From an uncultured Lachnospiraceae bacterium (GTDB lineage: Bacteria; Bacillota; Clostridia; Lachnospirales; Lachnospiraceae), in the NCBI GenBank assembly GCA_947575805.1, contig CANPOY010000024.1:1-42309 (forward strand): 42,309 bases of DNA. Direction: 5' to 3'. The position numbers were made by a program, and so were the translations under genes. Below, one piece after another: positions 8,489 through 16,989 of this stretch. Within the stretch, counting starts at the first letter, position 1, and each line of letters begins with the position of its first letter. The notes under the pieces are model-generated. The model did no database searches and was not told where the DNA came from. It worked only from the letters and a program-made list of their open reading frames with translations.

Positions 8489-9148
8489 ATGAAACTGACG
8501 TGTTTTGCGAGGCCGCCTAAGTTTAAAAACAGGCTGGCTATGGTGATTATAGGGGTAATGCTGCAGGGCTTTGGGCTCTCGCTGCTGATCCGGTTGAATC
8601 TGGGGACAGATCCCTGTTCCTGCCTGACCCAGGGAGTCATTCGATATGTGCCGATCAGCTTCGGAACGGCTCAGCTTTTGTGTCATCTGGTAACCTTTCT
8701 CTTTGTGATCCGGTTTGACATGAGCCTAATTGGATTTGGAACCATAGGAAATATGGTTTTCCTGGGGTATATTGCGGATTTCTGGGGCTGGGTGTGGAAT
8801 AAAGCGGTTCCGGCGGATTTTTTCCGGCAGCCGGTGGCGCGTTACGGCCTCCTTGTGCCGGTGCTGGCGGTTTTCATCCTGGGGGCGGCTACCTATATGA
8901 CTGCAGGGTTAGGAACTTCGCCCTATGACGGGCTGCCCTTTATCATTTCCAATCATGTGAAGAGACTGCCCTTTAAGGCAGTCAGGATGATCTGGGATAT
9001 TTGTTTTATGGCAGCAGGCTTTTTCCTGGGAGGGGACGTAGGCATTGTCACTGCGGCAGTGGCTTTCTTCCTGGGGCCGGTGATCACCTGGGTAGGGAAG
9101 AAGCTGGAACGGTTTACGTCCGTGGAGCAGAAGGCAGAAGGACGGTGA
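8489..9148 (+). CDS. YczE/YyaS/YitT-family integral membrane protein
   Basis: The start ATG 8489 lies seven bases after GTGGGGG. The 219-residue product has five hydrophobic segments. It carries the paired motifs GFGLSLLIRLNLGTDPCSCL (about residues 24-43) and AATYMTAGLGTSPYDGLPF (about 134-152), an internal duplication seen in COG2364 (YczE) proteins. The family's function is not settled; members are predicted membrane proteins or transporters. It stands 41 bp before tcdA on the same strand and may share its transcript. Confidence 0.82.
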   Translation: MKLTCFARPPKFKNRLAMVIIGVMLQGFGLSLLIRLNLGTDPCSCLTQGVIRYVPISFGTAQLLCHLVTFLFVIRFDMSLIGFGTIGNMVFLGYIADFWGWVWNKAVPADFFRQPVARYGLLVPVLAVFILGAATYMTAGLGTSPYDGLPFIISNHVKRLPFKAVRMIWDICFMAAGFFLGGDVGIVTAAVAFFLGPVITWVGKKLERFTSVEQKAEGR

Positions 9149-9189
9149 CCTCATTGGTCAACCGAAGTATGCAGTGATGGAGAACAGGT

Positions 9190-9897
9190 ATGGAGAGCTG
9201 GTATGAAAGGACGGAACAGCTGCTGGGCAGTGAAAGCATAGAGAGGCTGGCAAAGGCAAGGGTTGCTGTGTTTGGCGTGGGCGGAGTAGGAGGGTATGCG
9301 GTGGAGGCCCTTGCCCGGTGCGGCGTGGGAGCGCTGGATCTGATAGACAACGATGTGGTGATGCCCGGTAATTTAAACCGGCAGATCATCGCCACTGTAA
9401 GCACCCTGGGAAAGGCTAAGGTTGAGGCAGCCCGGGACAGGATACGGGACATTAATCCGGACTGTCAGGTCAGCATCCACAGGATCTTCTATCTGCCGGA
9501 CACGGCGGAAAGCTTTGATTTTAAAAAGTATGATTATGTAGTAGATGCCATTGATACGGTGTCGGGGAAGCTGATGCTGGCAGAACAGGCCAGGGCGGCC
9601 GGTACGCCGATTATCAGCGCCATGGGGGCAGGGAACAAGCTGGATCCCACGGCCTTTAAGGTGGCGGACATCTATGAGACTAGGGTTTGTCCCCTGGCAA
9701 GGGTGATGCGTCGGGAACTGCGAAAGAGAGGGATCCTGTCTTTGAAAGTGGTATATTCGGAGGAGGAACCCCGAAGCCCGGGAATCGCGCCCGGCAGCGT
9801 GTCGTTTGTCCCTTCCGTGGCGGGGCTGATTCTGGCGGGGGAAGTAATAAAGGATTTAGTAAATGAAGGAGGCAGAGGGTATGTATCAGGTAATTGA
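9190..9897 (+). CDS. tcdA: tRNA threonylcarbamoyladenosine dehydratase
   Basis: This is a 235-residue E1-like ATP-dependent enzyme of the TcdA/CsdL group. TcdA cyclises N6-threonylcarbamoyladenosine at position 37 of ANN-decoding tRNAs to the hydantoin form, activating the carboxylate with ATP. The Rossmann motif VFGVGGVGGYAVEALARCG (about residues 26-44), LIDNDVVMPGNLNRQ with the ATP-binding Asn/Arg, and DAIDTVSGK are all present. The length is near the family norm. Its stop lies inside folD, whose start is at 9881, so the two genes overlap by 17 bp. Confidence 0.94.
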   Translation: MESWYERTEQLLGSESIERLAKARVAVFGVGGVGGYAVEALARCGVGALDLIDNDVVMPGNLNRQIIATVSTLGKAKVEAARDRIRDINPDCQVSIHRIFYLPDTAESFDFKKYDYVVDAIDTVSGKLMLAEQARAAGTPIISAMGAGNKLDPTAFKVADIYETRVCPLARVMRRELRKRGILSLKVVYSEEEPRSPGIAPGSVSFVPSVAGLILAGEVIKDLVNEGGRGYVSGN

Positions 9898-10708
9898 CGG
9901 AAAGAAGATTTCACAGGAGATCAAGGATGAATTAAAGGAAAGAATGGCGCAGTTAAAAGCACGGGGAGAGAACCGGTGCCTGGCGGTGATCCAGGTGGGA
10001 ACCGATCCTGCTTCCAGCGTCTATGTCAATAACAAGAAAAAGGCCTGTGAGTATGTGGGAATTGAATCTCTAAGCTATGGGCTGCAGGAGGAAACCACGG
10101 AGGAGGAGCTGTTAAAGCTGATCGAAGAGTTGAACGGGAAAGAGTCGGTCAGCGGCATACTGGTTCAGCTGCCTTTGCCGAAGCACATCAATGAAGAAAA
10201 GATACTTCTTGCTATTTCTCCGGACAAGGATGTTGACGGATTCCATCCTGTCAGTGTGGGTAATTTAAGTATCGGCCGGCCGGGCTTTGTGTCCTGCACC
10301 CCTGCAGGGGTGATCCAGCTTTTAAAGCGGTCCGGTGTAGAGATCGAGGGGAAAGAGTGCGTGGTATTGGGGCGGAGCAATATCGTGGGCAAGCCGATGG
10401 CTATGCTGCTGCTTCGGGAAAACGGTACGGTTACGGTCTGCCATTCCAGAACAAAGAACCTGAAGGAGATCACCGGAAGGGCGGACATTCTCGTAGTAGC
10501 TGTCGGCAAGCCGAAGTTTATCGACGAGAGCTATGTGAAAGAGGGAGCAGTTGTTATTGACGTGGGCATCCATAGAGATGAAAACAACAAGCTCTGCGGA
10601 GATGTGGATTTCGAGAAGGCGGCGCCTCACTGCAGCGCTATTACGCCGGTGCCCGGCGGTGTGGGACCCATGACAATAGCCATGCTGATGAGCAACTGCG
10701 TGGGGTGA
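9881..10708 (+). CDS. folD: Bifunctional methylenetetrahydrofolate dehydrogenase/cyclohydrolase
   Basis: The start ATG 9881 is chosen because GGAGG lies eight bases upstream; an in-frame ATG at 9863 has none. The 275-residue protein oxidises 5,10-methylene-THF with NADP and hydrolyses 5,10-methenyl-THF to 10-formyl-THF. Visible family signatures are ASSVYVNNKKKACEYVGI with the catalytic Tyr/Lys, GILVQLPLPKHI, DKDVDGFHP, VVLGRSNIVGKPMA for the cofactor, and PVPGGVGPMTIAML near the C-terminus. It supplies one-carbon units for purine and formyl-methionine synthesis in the cytoplasm. Confidence 0.97.
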   Translation: MYQVIDGKKISQEIKDELKERMAQLKARGENRCLAVIQVGTDPASSVYVNNKKKACEYVGIESLSYGLQEETTEEELLKLIEELNGKESVSGILVQLPLPKHINEEKILLAISPDKDVDGFHPVSVGNLSIGRPGFVSCTPAGVIQLLKRSGVEIEGKECVVLGRSNIVGKPMAMLLLRENGTVTVCHSRTKNLKEITGRADILVVAVGKPKFIDESYVKEGAVVIDVGIHRDENNKLCGDVDFEKAAPHCSAITPVPGGVGPMTIAMLMSNCVG

Positions 10709-10738
10709 AATCCTTGTCTGGCGGCTTGCGAAAAAAGC

Positions 10739-10766
10739 TTGCAAATACCGGATTATATGGTAAAAT
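10739..10766 (+). promoter_or_regulatory. Candidate promoter of the oligopeptide transporter operon
   Basis: TTGCAA (10739-10744), 16 nt and TAAAAT (10761-10766) precede the substrate-binding protein gene by about 50 nt. The match to the vegetative consensus is moderate. Confidence 0.45.
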
Positions 10767-10817
10767 AATGGTGACAATCGAATAGTGAGAGGTTTATGAT
10801 TCGAAGAGGAGAAGAGT

Positions 10818-12386
10818 ATGAAAAAGAAACTTTTGAGTTTACTTTTAACGGCGCTTCTGACGACGGCTGTACTGGGCGGATGCGGCTCAGATGGCACAGG
10901 AGAGTCTTCGGGGAATAATTCCTCAACGGGTTCATCTGCTTTGGAGCCGGCAGGTGATGCAGCCTACGGCGGCTCCGTTGTTGTAGGAATACAGCAGGAT
11001 ATAGACAGTCTTGACCCACACAAAGCAACTGCGGCAGGAACTAAGGAAATTCTGTTTAACATCTTTGAGGGCCTGGTAAAGCCCGATAAGAATGGCGATT
11101 TGATGAATGCAGTCGCCAGCGATTACACCGTTTCCGAGGATGGTCTGGTCTACACCTTCACCCTCAGGGAAGGGGTTAAGTTCCATAACGGCAGTGTTGT
11201 GACGGCTGAGGATGTGAAATATTCTCTGGAAAGGGCTTCCGGCCTTCTGGACGGCACACCGTTAATTTCATCATTAAAGGTTCTGACAAGCGTAGATATA
11301 ATTGACGAAAAGACGGTTCAGGTGACAGTGGGCGGTGCCAATACAGAGCTGATTTACAGTTTTGTGGCAGCCATCATTCCTGCGGGCAGCGGGGAGGATG
11401 AGAGTGGGACGCCCGTCGGCACCGGGCCGTTTTCTTTTGTGTCCTATACGCCCCAGGAGGGCATTGTGGTAAAGAAGAACAGCGACTACTGGCAGAAGGG
11501 CCTGCCCTATCTGGACGAGGTGAATTTCAAGATCGTCACCAGCACCGACACGGCCCTGCTGGAGCTGCAGGGAGGCTCTATTGATATTTATCCTTACCTG
11601 ACGGACAGCCAGGCAAATGAGCTGCAGGGCAGTTTCCAGATTTTATCCGCGCCCTCCGCGGTGGTGCAGGCGTTGTACTTAAACAACGCTGATCCGCTCC
11701 TGAGCGACGTTCGGATCAGACAGGCGATCTGTTATGCCCTGGATAAGGATGCTGTCAATGATTTCCTGGCTGGGGGCAATGCCACTATCATCAGTACCGG
11801 TATGCTGCCTACTCTCCAGAGCTATTACGTTGATTTAAACGACGTTTACGGTACAGGAGCCAATATCGACAAGGCAAAGGAGCTGATGGCGGACGCAGGG
11901 TATCCCGACGGATTTGATCTGGAGATTACCGTTCCCTCCAACTATGAATACCATATGCAGACGGCGGAGGTGGTAGTGGAGCAGCTGAAGAGTGCGGGGA
12001 TCAATGCGGTCATTCGTCCGGTGGAGTGGAATGCCTGGCTGGAGGACTGCTATAACGGACGTAAGTACCAGTCCACTATCAGCGGTCTTACCAGTGATGC
12101 GACACCCGGCTACATGATGAACAGGTTCCAGAAGGAATCCAAAAAGAACTTCATCAACTTTGACAATGCGGAGTATGACGAGGTGTACGTAAAAGCAGCG
12201 GCAGCAATGGATCCCGAAGAAAAGGCCGGATACTATAAGCAGCTGCAGCAGATACTGTGTGATGAGGCGGGAAGTGCGTTTATCCAGGTACCCGCCATCA
12301 CCATCGCGTTGAACCCCAAGCTTGGAGGCTATACCTTCTATCCTGTGTATGTGCAGGATATGAGTACGGTGTACTATGCAGAATGA
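10818..12386 (+). CDS. Oligopeptide/dipeptide ABC transporter substrate-binding lipoprotein (SBP family 5)
   Basis: The 522-residue protein has a lipoprotein signal (MKKKLLSLLLTALLTTAVLGGC, lipidated Cys22) and a Ser/Gly-rich linker. The family-5 fold follows, with the signatures DSLDPHKATAAGTKEILFNIFEGL and LREGVKFHNGSVVTAEDVKYSLERA. It would be anchored on the outer face of the membrane and capture peptides, or in some relatives nickel or opines. It is first in a four-gene operon that is complete for a Dpp/Opp importer. Ligand preference cannot be read from sequence. Confidence 0.93.
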   Translation: MKKKLLSLLLTALLTTAVLGGCGSDGTGESSGNNSSTGSSALEPAGDAAYGGSVVVGIQQDIDSLDPHKATAAGTKEILFNIFEGLVKPDKNGDLMNAVASDYTVSEDGLVYTFTLREGVKFHNGSVVTAEDVKYSLERASGLLDGTPLISSLKVLTSVDIIDEKTVQVTVGGANTELIYSFVAAIIPAGSGEDESGTPVGTGPFSFVSYTPQEGIVVKKNSDYWQKGLPYLDEVNFKIVTSTDTALLELQGGSIDIYPYLTDSQANELQGSFQILSAPSAVVQALYLNNADPLLSDVRIRQAICYALDKDAVNDFLAGGNATIISTGMLPTLQSYYVDLNDVYGTGANIDKAKELMADAGYPDGFDLEITVPSNYEYHMQTAEVVVEQLKSAGINAVIRPVEWNAWLEDCYNGRKYQSTISGLTSDATPGYMMNRFQKESKKNFINFDNAEYDEVYVKAAAAMDPEEKAGYYKQLQQILCDEAGSAFIQVPAITIALNPKLGGYTFYPVYVQDMSTVYYAE

Positions 12387-12437
12387 CAGCTCGGCTGCAG
12401 GGGATGAACTGAAAAAATAAGGAAAGGAGGCGTTTAC

Positions 12438-13397
12438 GTGAACTTTTTTATAAAAAAATTTATCACTCTCATTATGACATTGTTTCTGGTTTCCGTGGGC
12501 GCCTTTCTTGCCTTTCAGATCATTCCCGGGGATGTGGTCACTTCCATCCTGGGGACGGAAGCCACTCCAGAAAGAGAGGAACAGCTTCGGGAGGAGCTGG
12601 GCCTGAATGATCCGCCTGTAGTGAGGTATTTCAGCTGGGCTGGCGGTGTACTGCGGGGAGACCTGGGCCGCAGCTATCAGTATTCCAAGAACATGAATGA
12701 AATGATGCCGGTGGCGGAGCTGATCGGGGATAAGCTTCCGGTGACGCTCTGGCTGGCCGGGCTGGCAATGGTGTTAATCGTCATGGTGTCCATTCCCCTG
12801 GGAGTACTCTGGGCTAAGAGCGGCAACCGCTTTCTGGATGCGGCGCTGGGGGTAGTGACTCAGGCCACCATGGCGGTGCCTTCTTTTTTTCTGGGAATCC
12901 TGGTGACCTTTTTGTTTGGGGTTGTGCTGAAGTGGTTTGCCCCGGGCAGTTATGTCAGTTACAGGCAGGACTTTGGGGGATTCCTGGGTTATCTGGTATT
13001 TCCGGCCCTGTCCATCGCGCTTCCAAAGATTGCCATGACTGCCCGTTTCTTAAGAAATTCCATGCTGACGGAAATGAAGGCGGATTACGTGCGTACCGCA
13101 TACAGCAAGGGATGCTCCCGTCAGCGTGTCATGTACGGACATGTGCTGCGCAACGCCATGATGCCGGTAGTTACCTTTCTCGGGATGATCATAGCGGAAA
13201 TCGTGGCAGGCAGCATTGTGGTGGAGCAGGTCTTCGGACTGCCGGGGATCGGACGGCTGCTGATCAGCTCTATCAATAACCGGGATTTTCCGGTGGTGGA
13301 GATTCTGATTCTTTACATTACCTTTGTGGTGATCTTTGTTTACTTCCTGGTGGATATTCTGTACCGGGTCATTGATCCCAGAATCAGCGAAAGATGA
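12438..13397 (+). CDS. Peptide ABC transporter permease, DppB/OppB type
   Basis: A GTG start follows the strong site GGAAAGGAGG. The 319-residue protein has six hydrophobic segments, the N-terminal family region FLVSVGAFLAFQIIPGDVV, and the cytoplasmic EAA loop (YVRTAYSKGCSRQRVMYGHVLRNA). VVEQVFGLPGIGRLLISSI lies near the C-terminus, as is typical. It forms the membrane channel with the next permease and the fused ATPase. Confidence 0.93.
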   Translation: MNFFIKKFITLIMTLFLVSVGAFLAFQIIPGDVVTSILGTEATPEREEQLREELGLNDPPVVRYFSWAGGVLRGDLGRSYQYSKNMNEMMPVAELIGDKLPVTLWLAGLAMVLIVMVSIPLGVLWAKSGNRFLDAALGVVTQATMAVPSFFLGILVTFLFGVVLKWFAPGSYVSYRQDFGGFLGYLVFPALSIALPKIAMTARFLRNSMLTEMKADYVRTAYSKGCSRQRVMYGHVLRNAMMPVVTFLGMIIAEIVAGSIVVEQVFGLPGIGRLLISSINNRDFPVVEILILYITFVVIFVYFLVDILYRVIDPRISER

Positions 13398-13458
13398 CAA
13401 TGCCCGGGATCTGCAGGGGGATTTTGAGTGGCAGCAAAGCTGCAATATGGAGGTTAGG

Positions 13459-14268
13459 ATGAGGAAACCTGGCAGCGGAAAATGGAATAAATACCTGACG
13501 GCGGGCCTGATTATGACAGGCATTGCCCTGCTGCTGGGGATTCTGGGACTTTTTTGGACGCCATACAGCACCACGGCCATGTCCGCTTCCGAGAAGTTCG
13601 ACGCCCCTTCCCTGAGGCATATTTTCGGCACGGATAATTTCGGCCGGGACATATTTTCCCGGGTGATGAAGGGTCTGAGCACTACCATTGTGATCGGCAG
13701 CCTGGTGGTGGCTTTTTCGGCTTCTGCGGGCATTCTGTTGGGGGCATTGACCGGTTACTTCGGCGGCCTTGTGGACGAGATTGTCATGCGGGTCACGGAC
13801 GCGGTCAACGGTTTTCCCAGCATTCTCCTGGCCCTGGTGTTGATCAGTCTGTTGGGAAACGGGAGGCAGAATGTGATTCTTGCCCTGGGTATTGTCTTTA
13901 TCCCCAGCTATGTAAGGATTGTCCGAAGTGAATTCATACGTCTTCGGGACGCGGATTATATCGGCCGGGCCAGGTTGATGGGTGTCTGCAGGATACGGAT
14001 TCTTTTTGTGCATATTCTGCCCAATATTTTCTCCGTATTCTGGGTCTCGGTGATGATCGGTTTTAACAATGCCATTCTGGCGGAGTCCGGGATGAGTTAT
14101 CTGGGGATCGGGGTGCAGCCCCCGGATGCAAGCCTGGGTAAAATGCTGTCGGATGCCCAGGGGTATCTGCAGAACGCGCCCTGGTACGCTCTGGCGCCGG
14201 GCCTGACCATTGTGTGGGTAGTGTTAGGCTTTTCCCTGTTCAGTGAGGGTATACGGCGGCGGGTCTGA
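13459..14268 (+). CDS. Peptide ABC transporter permease, DppC/OppC type
   Basis: ATG 13459 has GGAGG five bases upstream; longer frames reach back into the previous permease gene and lack family similarity. The 269-residue product has the conserved HIFGTDNFGRDIFSRVMKGL motif near its N-terminus, six membrane segments and the EAA loop DADYIGRARLMGVCRIRILFVHILPN. AESGMSYLGIGVQPPDASLGKML precedes the last segment, as in DppC. It is the second channel subunit. Confidence 0.93.
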   Translation: MRKPGSGKWNKYLTAGLIMTGIALLLGILGLFWTPYSTTAMSASEKFDAPSLRHIFGTDNFGRDIFSRVMKGLSTTIVIGSLVVAFSASAGILLGALTGYFGGLVDEIVMRVTDAVNGFPSILLALVLISLLGNGRQNVILALGIVFIPSYVRIVRSEFIRLRDADYIGRARLMGVCRIRILFVHILPNIFSVFWVSVMIGFNNAILAESGMSYLGIGVQPPDASLGKMLSDAQGYLQNAPWYALAPGLTIVWVVLGFSLFSEGIRRRV

Positions 14269-14339
14269 AAAGAATCGCCGCTGTAGAATTGCTGAGTGTA
14301 GGATGTGAGTCACGGCAGAGCCGCGACGTGGAGGTTGGC

Positions 14340-15986
14340 TTGATCAAGATAGAAAATCTCTCCGTAGCCTTTGACGGCCCGGAGGTTGTGAAAAATGTAA
14401 CTCTGGAGCTGAAGGACGGGGAGATCCTGGGAGTCGTGGGTGAATCCGGCTCAGGCAAGTCGGTGACGGCGCTGACCCTCATGGGGCTTGTGGCGGATAC
14501 GGCGGAGATTACATCCGGCCGTATCGTTTTTGACGATGTGGTTCTGCGAGAGGCGGGAAAACCCATAGATAAGGCGCTTTACCGCAAGTACCAGGGGGCG
14601 GAAATGTCCATGGTTTTTCAGGAGCCCATGACTTCCCTGAACCCTACCGTCAGGGTGGGAAGGCAGGTGGAGGAAATGCTGCGCCTGCATACGGATTTCA
14701 GCAACGAAAAGATCAGGGAAAAGGTGCTGGAAACTTTTGAGGCAGTGGGGTTAAAGGATGCGGAGACGGTTTACGCCAGCTATCCCCACCAGCTTTCCGG
14801 CGGTATGCGGCAGAGGGTGATGATCGCCATGGCAGTGATTCTGCATCCGGACCTGGTGGTGTGTGATGAGCCCACCACAGCGCTGGACGTTACTATTCAG
14901 AACCAGATCATTGAGCTGCTGCGTACCATCAATACAAAGGAGCAGAATTCCATGCTCTTTATTACCCATGACCTGAATCTGGCGAGGAGGATCTGTCATC
15001 GGATTGCCGTCATGAAGGACGGCAGGGTGGTGGAGCTGGGAAAGACGGAAGATATTTTTGAACATCCGGAGGAAACTTACACAAGGGAGCTGATCGAGGC
15101 CGTGCCCTCCCGTTTAAAGCGCCGGACATCGGTTTTTCAGGGGAAATACCCGGCGGAGGAAGAAGAGTGTTGCCCCGGGCGGAGCGAAGAGAGCCTGGGG
15201 GAGGAAGAGGCTGTGGGCGGCGTGGAGGGGCAGGCGTTCCCACCGGTGGTAGAGGTGCGGGATCTGTCGGTCTTTTACCAGGATGGCAGCAACAGTCTGT
15301 TTTCCCGGAAAAAGCGCCATGCGGCGGTGCAGGGGGCGGATTTTTCGATTTACAGGGGGGAGAGCCTGGGGCTGGTGGGAGAGAGCGGCTGCGGCAAGAC
15401 CACGCTTTCCCGGGCAATTCTGGGCATGAACCGGGACATAACCGGAGAAATCCGTCACACCACAGTCCGTCCACAGATGATCTTCCAGGATCCCTACAGC
15501 AGCTTAAACCCGGCGAAAACCATCGGCTGGCTGCTCCAGGAGCCCCTGCGGGCGGCAGCCGCGCTGGATAAGTCCCGGGCCATGAGTAGGGAGGACATGG
15601 AGGCGGCAGCCTATGACATGCTGCGCCGGGTGGGCATGGAGGAAACTTATTTTCACCGCAGGCCCAGCCAGCTTTCGGGGGGGCAGCGTCAGCGGGTCAG
15701 CATTGGGCAGGCGCTGATCACGAATCCGGGGCTGGTGGTGGCCGACGAACCGGTGTCCGCTCTGGATGTGACGATTCAGGCTCAGATCATGGAGCTGATG
15801 CAGAAGCTGCAGCAGGAAATGCAGCTTTCCTATCTGTTTATTTCCCATGACATCAATGTAGTCTATAAGATGTGTGACAGGATTATGGTGATGAAGGATG
15901 GGGAGATCATAGAGATCGGGGAAACACAGGAGCTGTTCGACAACCCGAAACAGGAATATACGAAAAAGCTGCTGGCCTCCCATTGA
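14340..15986 (+). CDS. Fused double ATPase of a peptide ABC transporter (DppD-DppF type)
   Basis: TTG 14340 is preferred because GGAGG lies five bases upstream and the product then opens (M)[16 protein letters not shown], as DppD does. Two complete ABC ATPase domains lie in one ~548-residue chain. Domain 1 has [16 protein letters not shown] and [10 protein letters not shown]; domain 2 has [16 protein letters not shown] and [11 protein letters not shown] roughly 60-residue Glu-rich linker joins them. In many organisms these are two proteins; fused forms are known (for example YejF- or GsiA-like). The last gene of the importer operon. Confidence 0.92.
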   Translation: MIKIENLSVAFDGPEVVKNVTLELKDGEILGVVGESGSGKSVTALTLMGLVADTAEITSGRIVFDDVVLREAGKPIDKALYRKYQGAEMSMVFQEPMTSLNPTVRVGRQVEEMLRLHTDFSNEKIREKVLETFEAVGLKDAETVYASYPHQLSGGMRQRVMIAMAVILHPDLVVCDEPTTALDVTIQNQIIELLRTINTKEQNSMLFITHDLNLARRICHRIAVMKDGRVVELGKTEDIFEHPEETYTRELIEAVPSRLKRRTSVFQGKYPAEEEECCPGRSEESLGEEEAVGGVEGQAFPPVVEVRDLSVFYQDGSNSLFSRKKRHAAVQGADFSIYRGESLGLVGESGCGKTTLSRAILGMNRDITGEIRHTTVRPQMIFQDPYSSLNPAKTIGWLLQEPLRAAAALDKSRAMSREDMEAAAYDMLRRVGMEETYFHRRPSQLSGGQRQRVSIGQALITNPGLVVADEPVSALDVTIQAQIMELMQKLQQEMQLSYLFISHDINVVYKMCDRIMVMKDGEIIEIGETQELFDNPKQEYTKKLLASH

Positions 15987-16075
15987 AAAAGCTTACATTA
16001 TCTGGACATGCAGTAATCGATCAGAGATTAGAGGACCACTGAGAAAAAAGGGAAGAATCCACAGGAGGTGCTGTT

Positions 16076-16381
16076 GTGAAAAAAGAAGAATTTTTAGCGG
16101 AAGCAGAGGAATTGAGGGAAAGGCTTATGAAGTATCCGGCTTGGAGATTAAACTTTGAAGATGAGTCATTTGCAGAGTTCGTGATAGGTTATTTTTATGA
16201 CGCGAAGGATGGCAGCTGGAAGGCGTACTATAACCTTGACAGGGGACATCACTGTATTATGCTGGAAACAAAAAACGAGGAAGAGGTCTATGACAAGGTC
16301 ATAAGAAAGATAAAATGGGAAATACAGGCGAATGAACGGTATTATGGCATGATGGAAAAACAGAGGGAACAGGGCGACTAA
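16076..16381 (+). CDS. Small hypothetical protein, possibly immunity-protein-like
   Basis: A GTG start follows CAGGAGGTG. The 101-residue acidic/basic soluble protein has no signal peptide or membrane segment. The core reads PAWRLNFEDESFAEFVIGYF, then an alternating beta-like stretch (WKAYYNLDRGHHCIML) and a helical C-terminus. I do not recognise it with certainty. The small alpha/beta shape is reminiscent of polymorphic-toxin immunity proteins, but no toxin gene is adjacent. It stands alone between the transporter operon and the first regulator locus. Confidence 0.65.
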   Translation: MKKEEFLAEAEELRERLMKYPAWRLNFEDESFAEFVIGYFYDAKDGSWKAYYNLDRGHHCIMLETKNEEEVYDKVIRKIKWEIQANERYYGMMEKQREQGD

Positions 16382-16651
16382 TATTATAAATATGCTTTTC
16401 GTATAGGATGGAATATGATACAATACAGTCAGGATTATGACGGAGGAATCAGCTGTATGTAGGAGGAACAGAAGGGGGTAGAATCTGGCCTGTTATCTGT
16501 GAGCATTTTGTCCTTCGATGAAAAAACAATTCTATAAGCCAAGCAGATTATTACGAATGCCTTAATACATAAATGATTAGCTTATCTCATAGAACCGGGA
16601 TAGCCATAAATACGGATTTAGCAGACATTTTTGCCGGCAAAATCCAGTGGA
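16382..16651. other. Intergenic stretch with nothing recognised
   Basis: This AT-rich stretch between the small hypothetical gene and the short transcription unit at 16664 shows no supported gene. A 61-codon frame (16573-16758) spans the boxed promoter that follows, has no ribosome site and is judged non-coding, except that its last 12 codons coincide with the candidate mini-ORF. Confidence 0.4.
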
Positions 16652-16696
16652 TTCTACAAACAAGTCATGTTTTGCAGCTATGCTTTCTGATATACT
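16652..16696 (+). promoter_or_regulatory. Boxed promoter 4: GTCATGTT, 19 nt, TATACT
   Basis: GTCATGTT at 16664-16671 is followed after exactly 19 nt by TATACT (16691-16696). The 20 bases ending with the box (TTCTACAAACAAGTCATGTT) match the sequence before the secreted-peptide gene at 19037 at 17 of 20 positions. There is no -35 hexamer, so an activator bound at the box is inferred. The transcript would begin near 16703 and end at the terminator at 16790-16827. Confidence 0.6.
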
Positions 16697-16702
16697 TTAA
16701 GC

Positions 16703-16827
16703 ATGTCGGAAAGGGAAAAATGAGAGATTCTGTTGTAAAGAATAGCAACATAGTATAATTCCACCAAAGACAGGGTTTGTACTATTATGAAAAGGGAATA
16801 GAGTGCGCTATTCCCTTTTCATTTTTT
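16703..16827 (+). ncRNA. Short transcript of about 125 nt: small RNA or mini-peptide mRNA
   Basis: The unit lies between boxed promoter 4 and a strong terminator. It contains a 12-codon frame (16720-16758, MRDSVVKNSNIV) with GGAAAGGG four bases before its ATG. The product could be a very short signalling peptide, or the RNA itself could act. Neither transcription nor translation is shown by sequence alone; the bracketing promoter and terminator are the support. Confidence 0.4.
16790..16827 (+). terminator. Strong rho-independent terminator
   Basis: A perfect 11-bp stem (arms 16790-16800 and 16809-16819) with an 8-nt loop is followed by CATTTTTT. It ends the short unit upstream and insulates the regulator gene. 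Confidence 0.85.
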
Positions 16828-16863
16828 AATCTATATTTGACAGGCGGGGTTGATGGGTAATAA

Positions 16864-16892
16864 TTGTAATTTGTTATACGAAAAGATATAAT
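16864..16892 (+). promoter_or_regulatory. Promoter of the first HTH/TPR regulator
   Basis: TTGTAA (16864-16869), 17 nt and TATAAT (16887-16892) form a good vegetative promoter about 100 nt before the regulator start. It lacks the GTCATGT box. Confidence 0.6.
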
Positions 16893-16989
16893 GTAGATAA
16901 GTAAAATTACAGAATTTGTACAGGATGCGGTATGCCGGTGAAGGAGAATGCCGGGGGGATAGAAGTGAAAAGCAGGGGGGCTGGGCCGG

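Noticed and set aside
13128..13135. GTCATGT inside the permease gene (similar copies near 31436, 34177 and 40327)
   Set aside because: These lie within well-supported coding regions and were not counted as promoter boxes.
16573..16758. A 61-codon frame
   Set aside because: It has no ribosome site and runs through the boxed promoter; only its last 12 codons have a plausible start and ribosome site.
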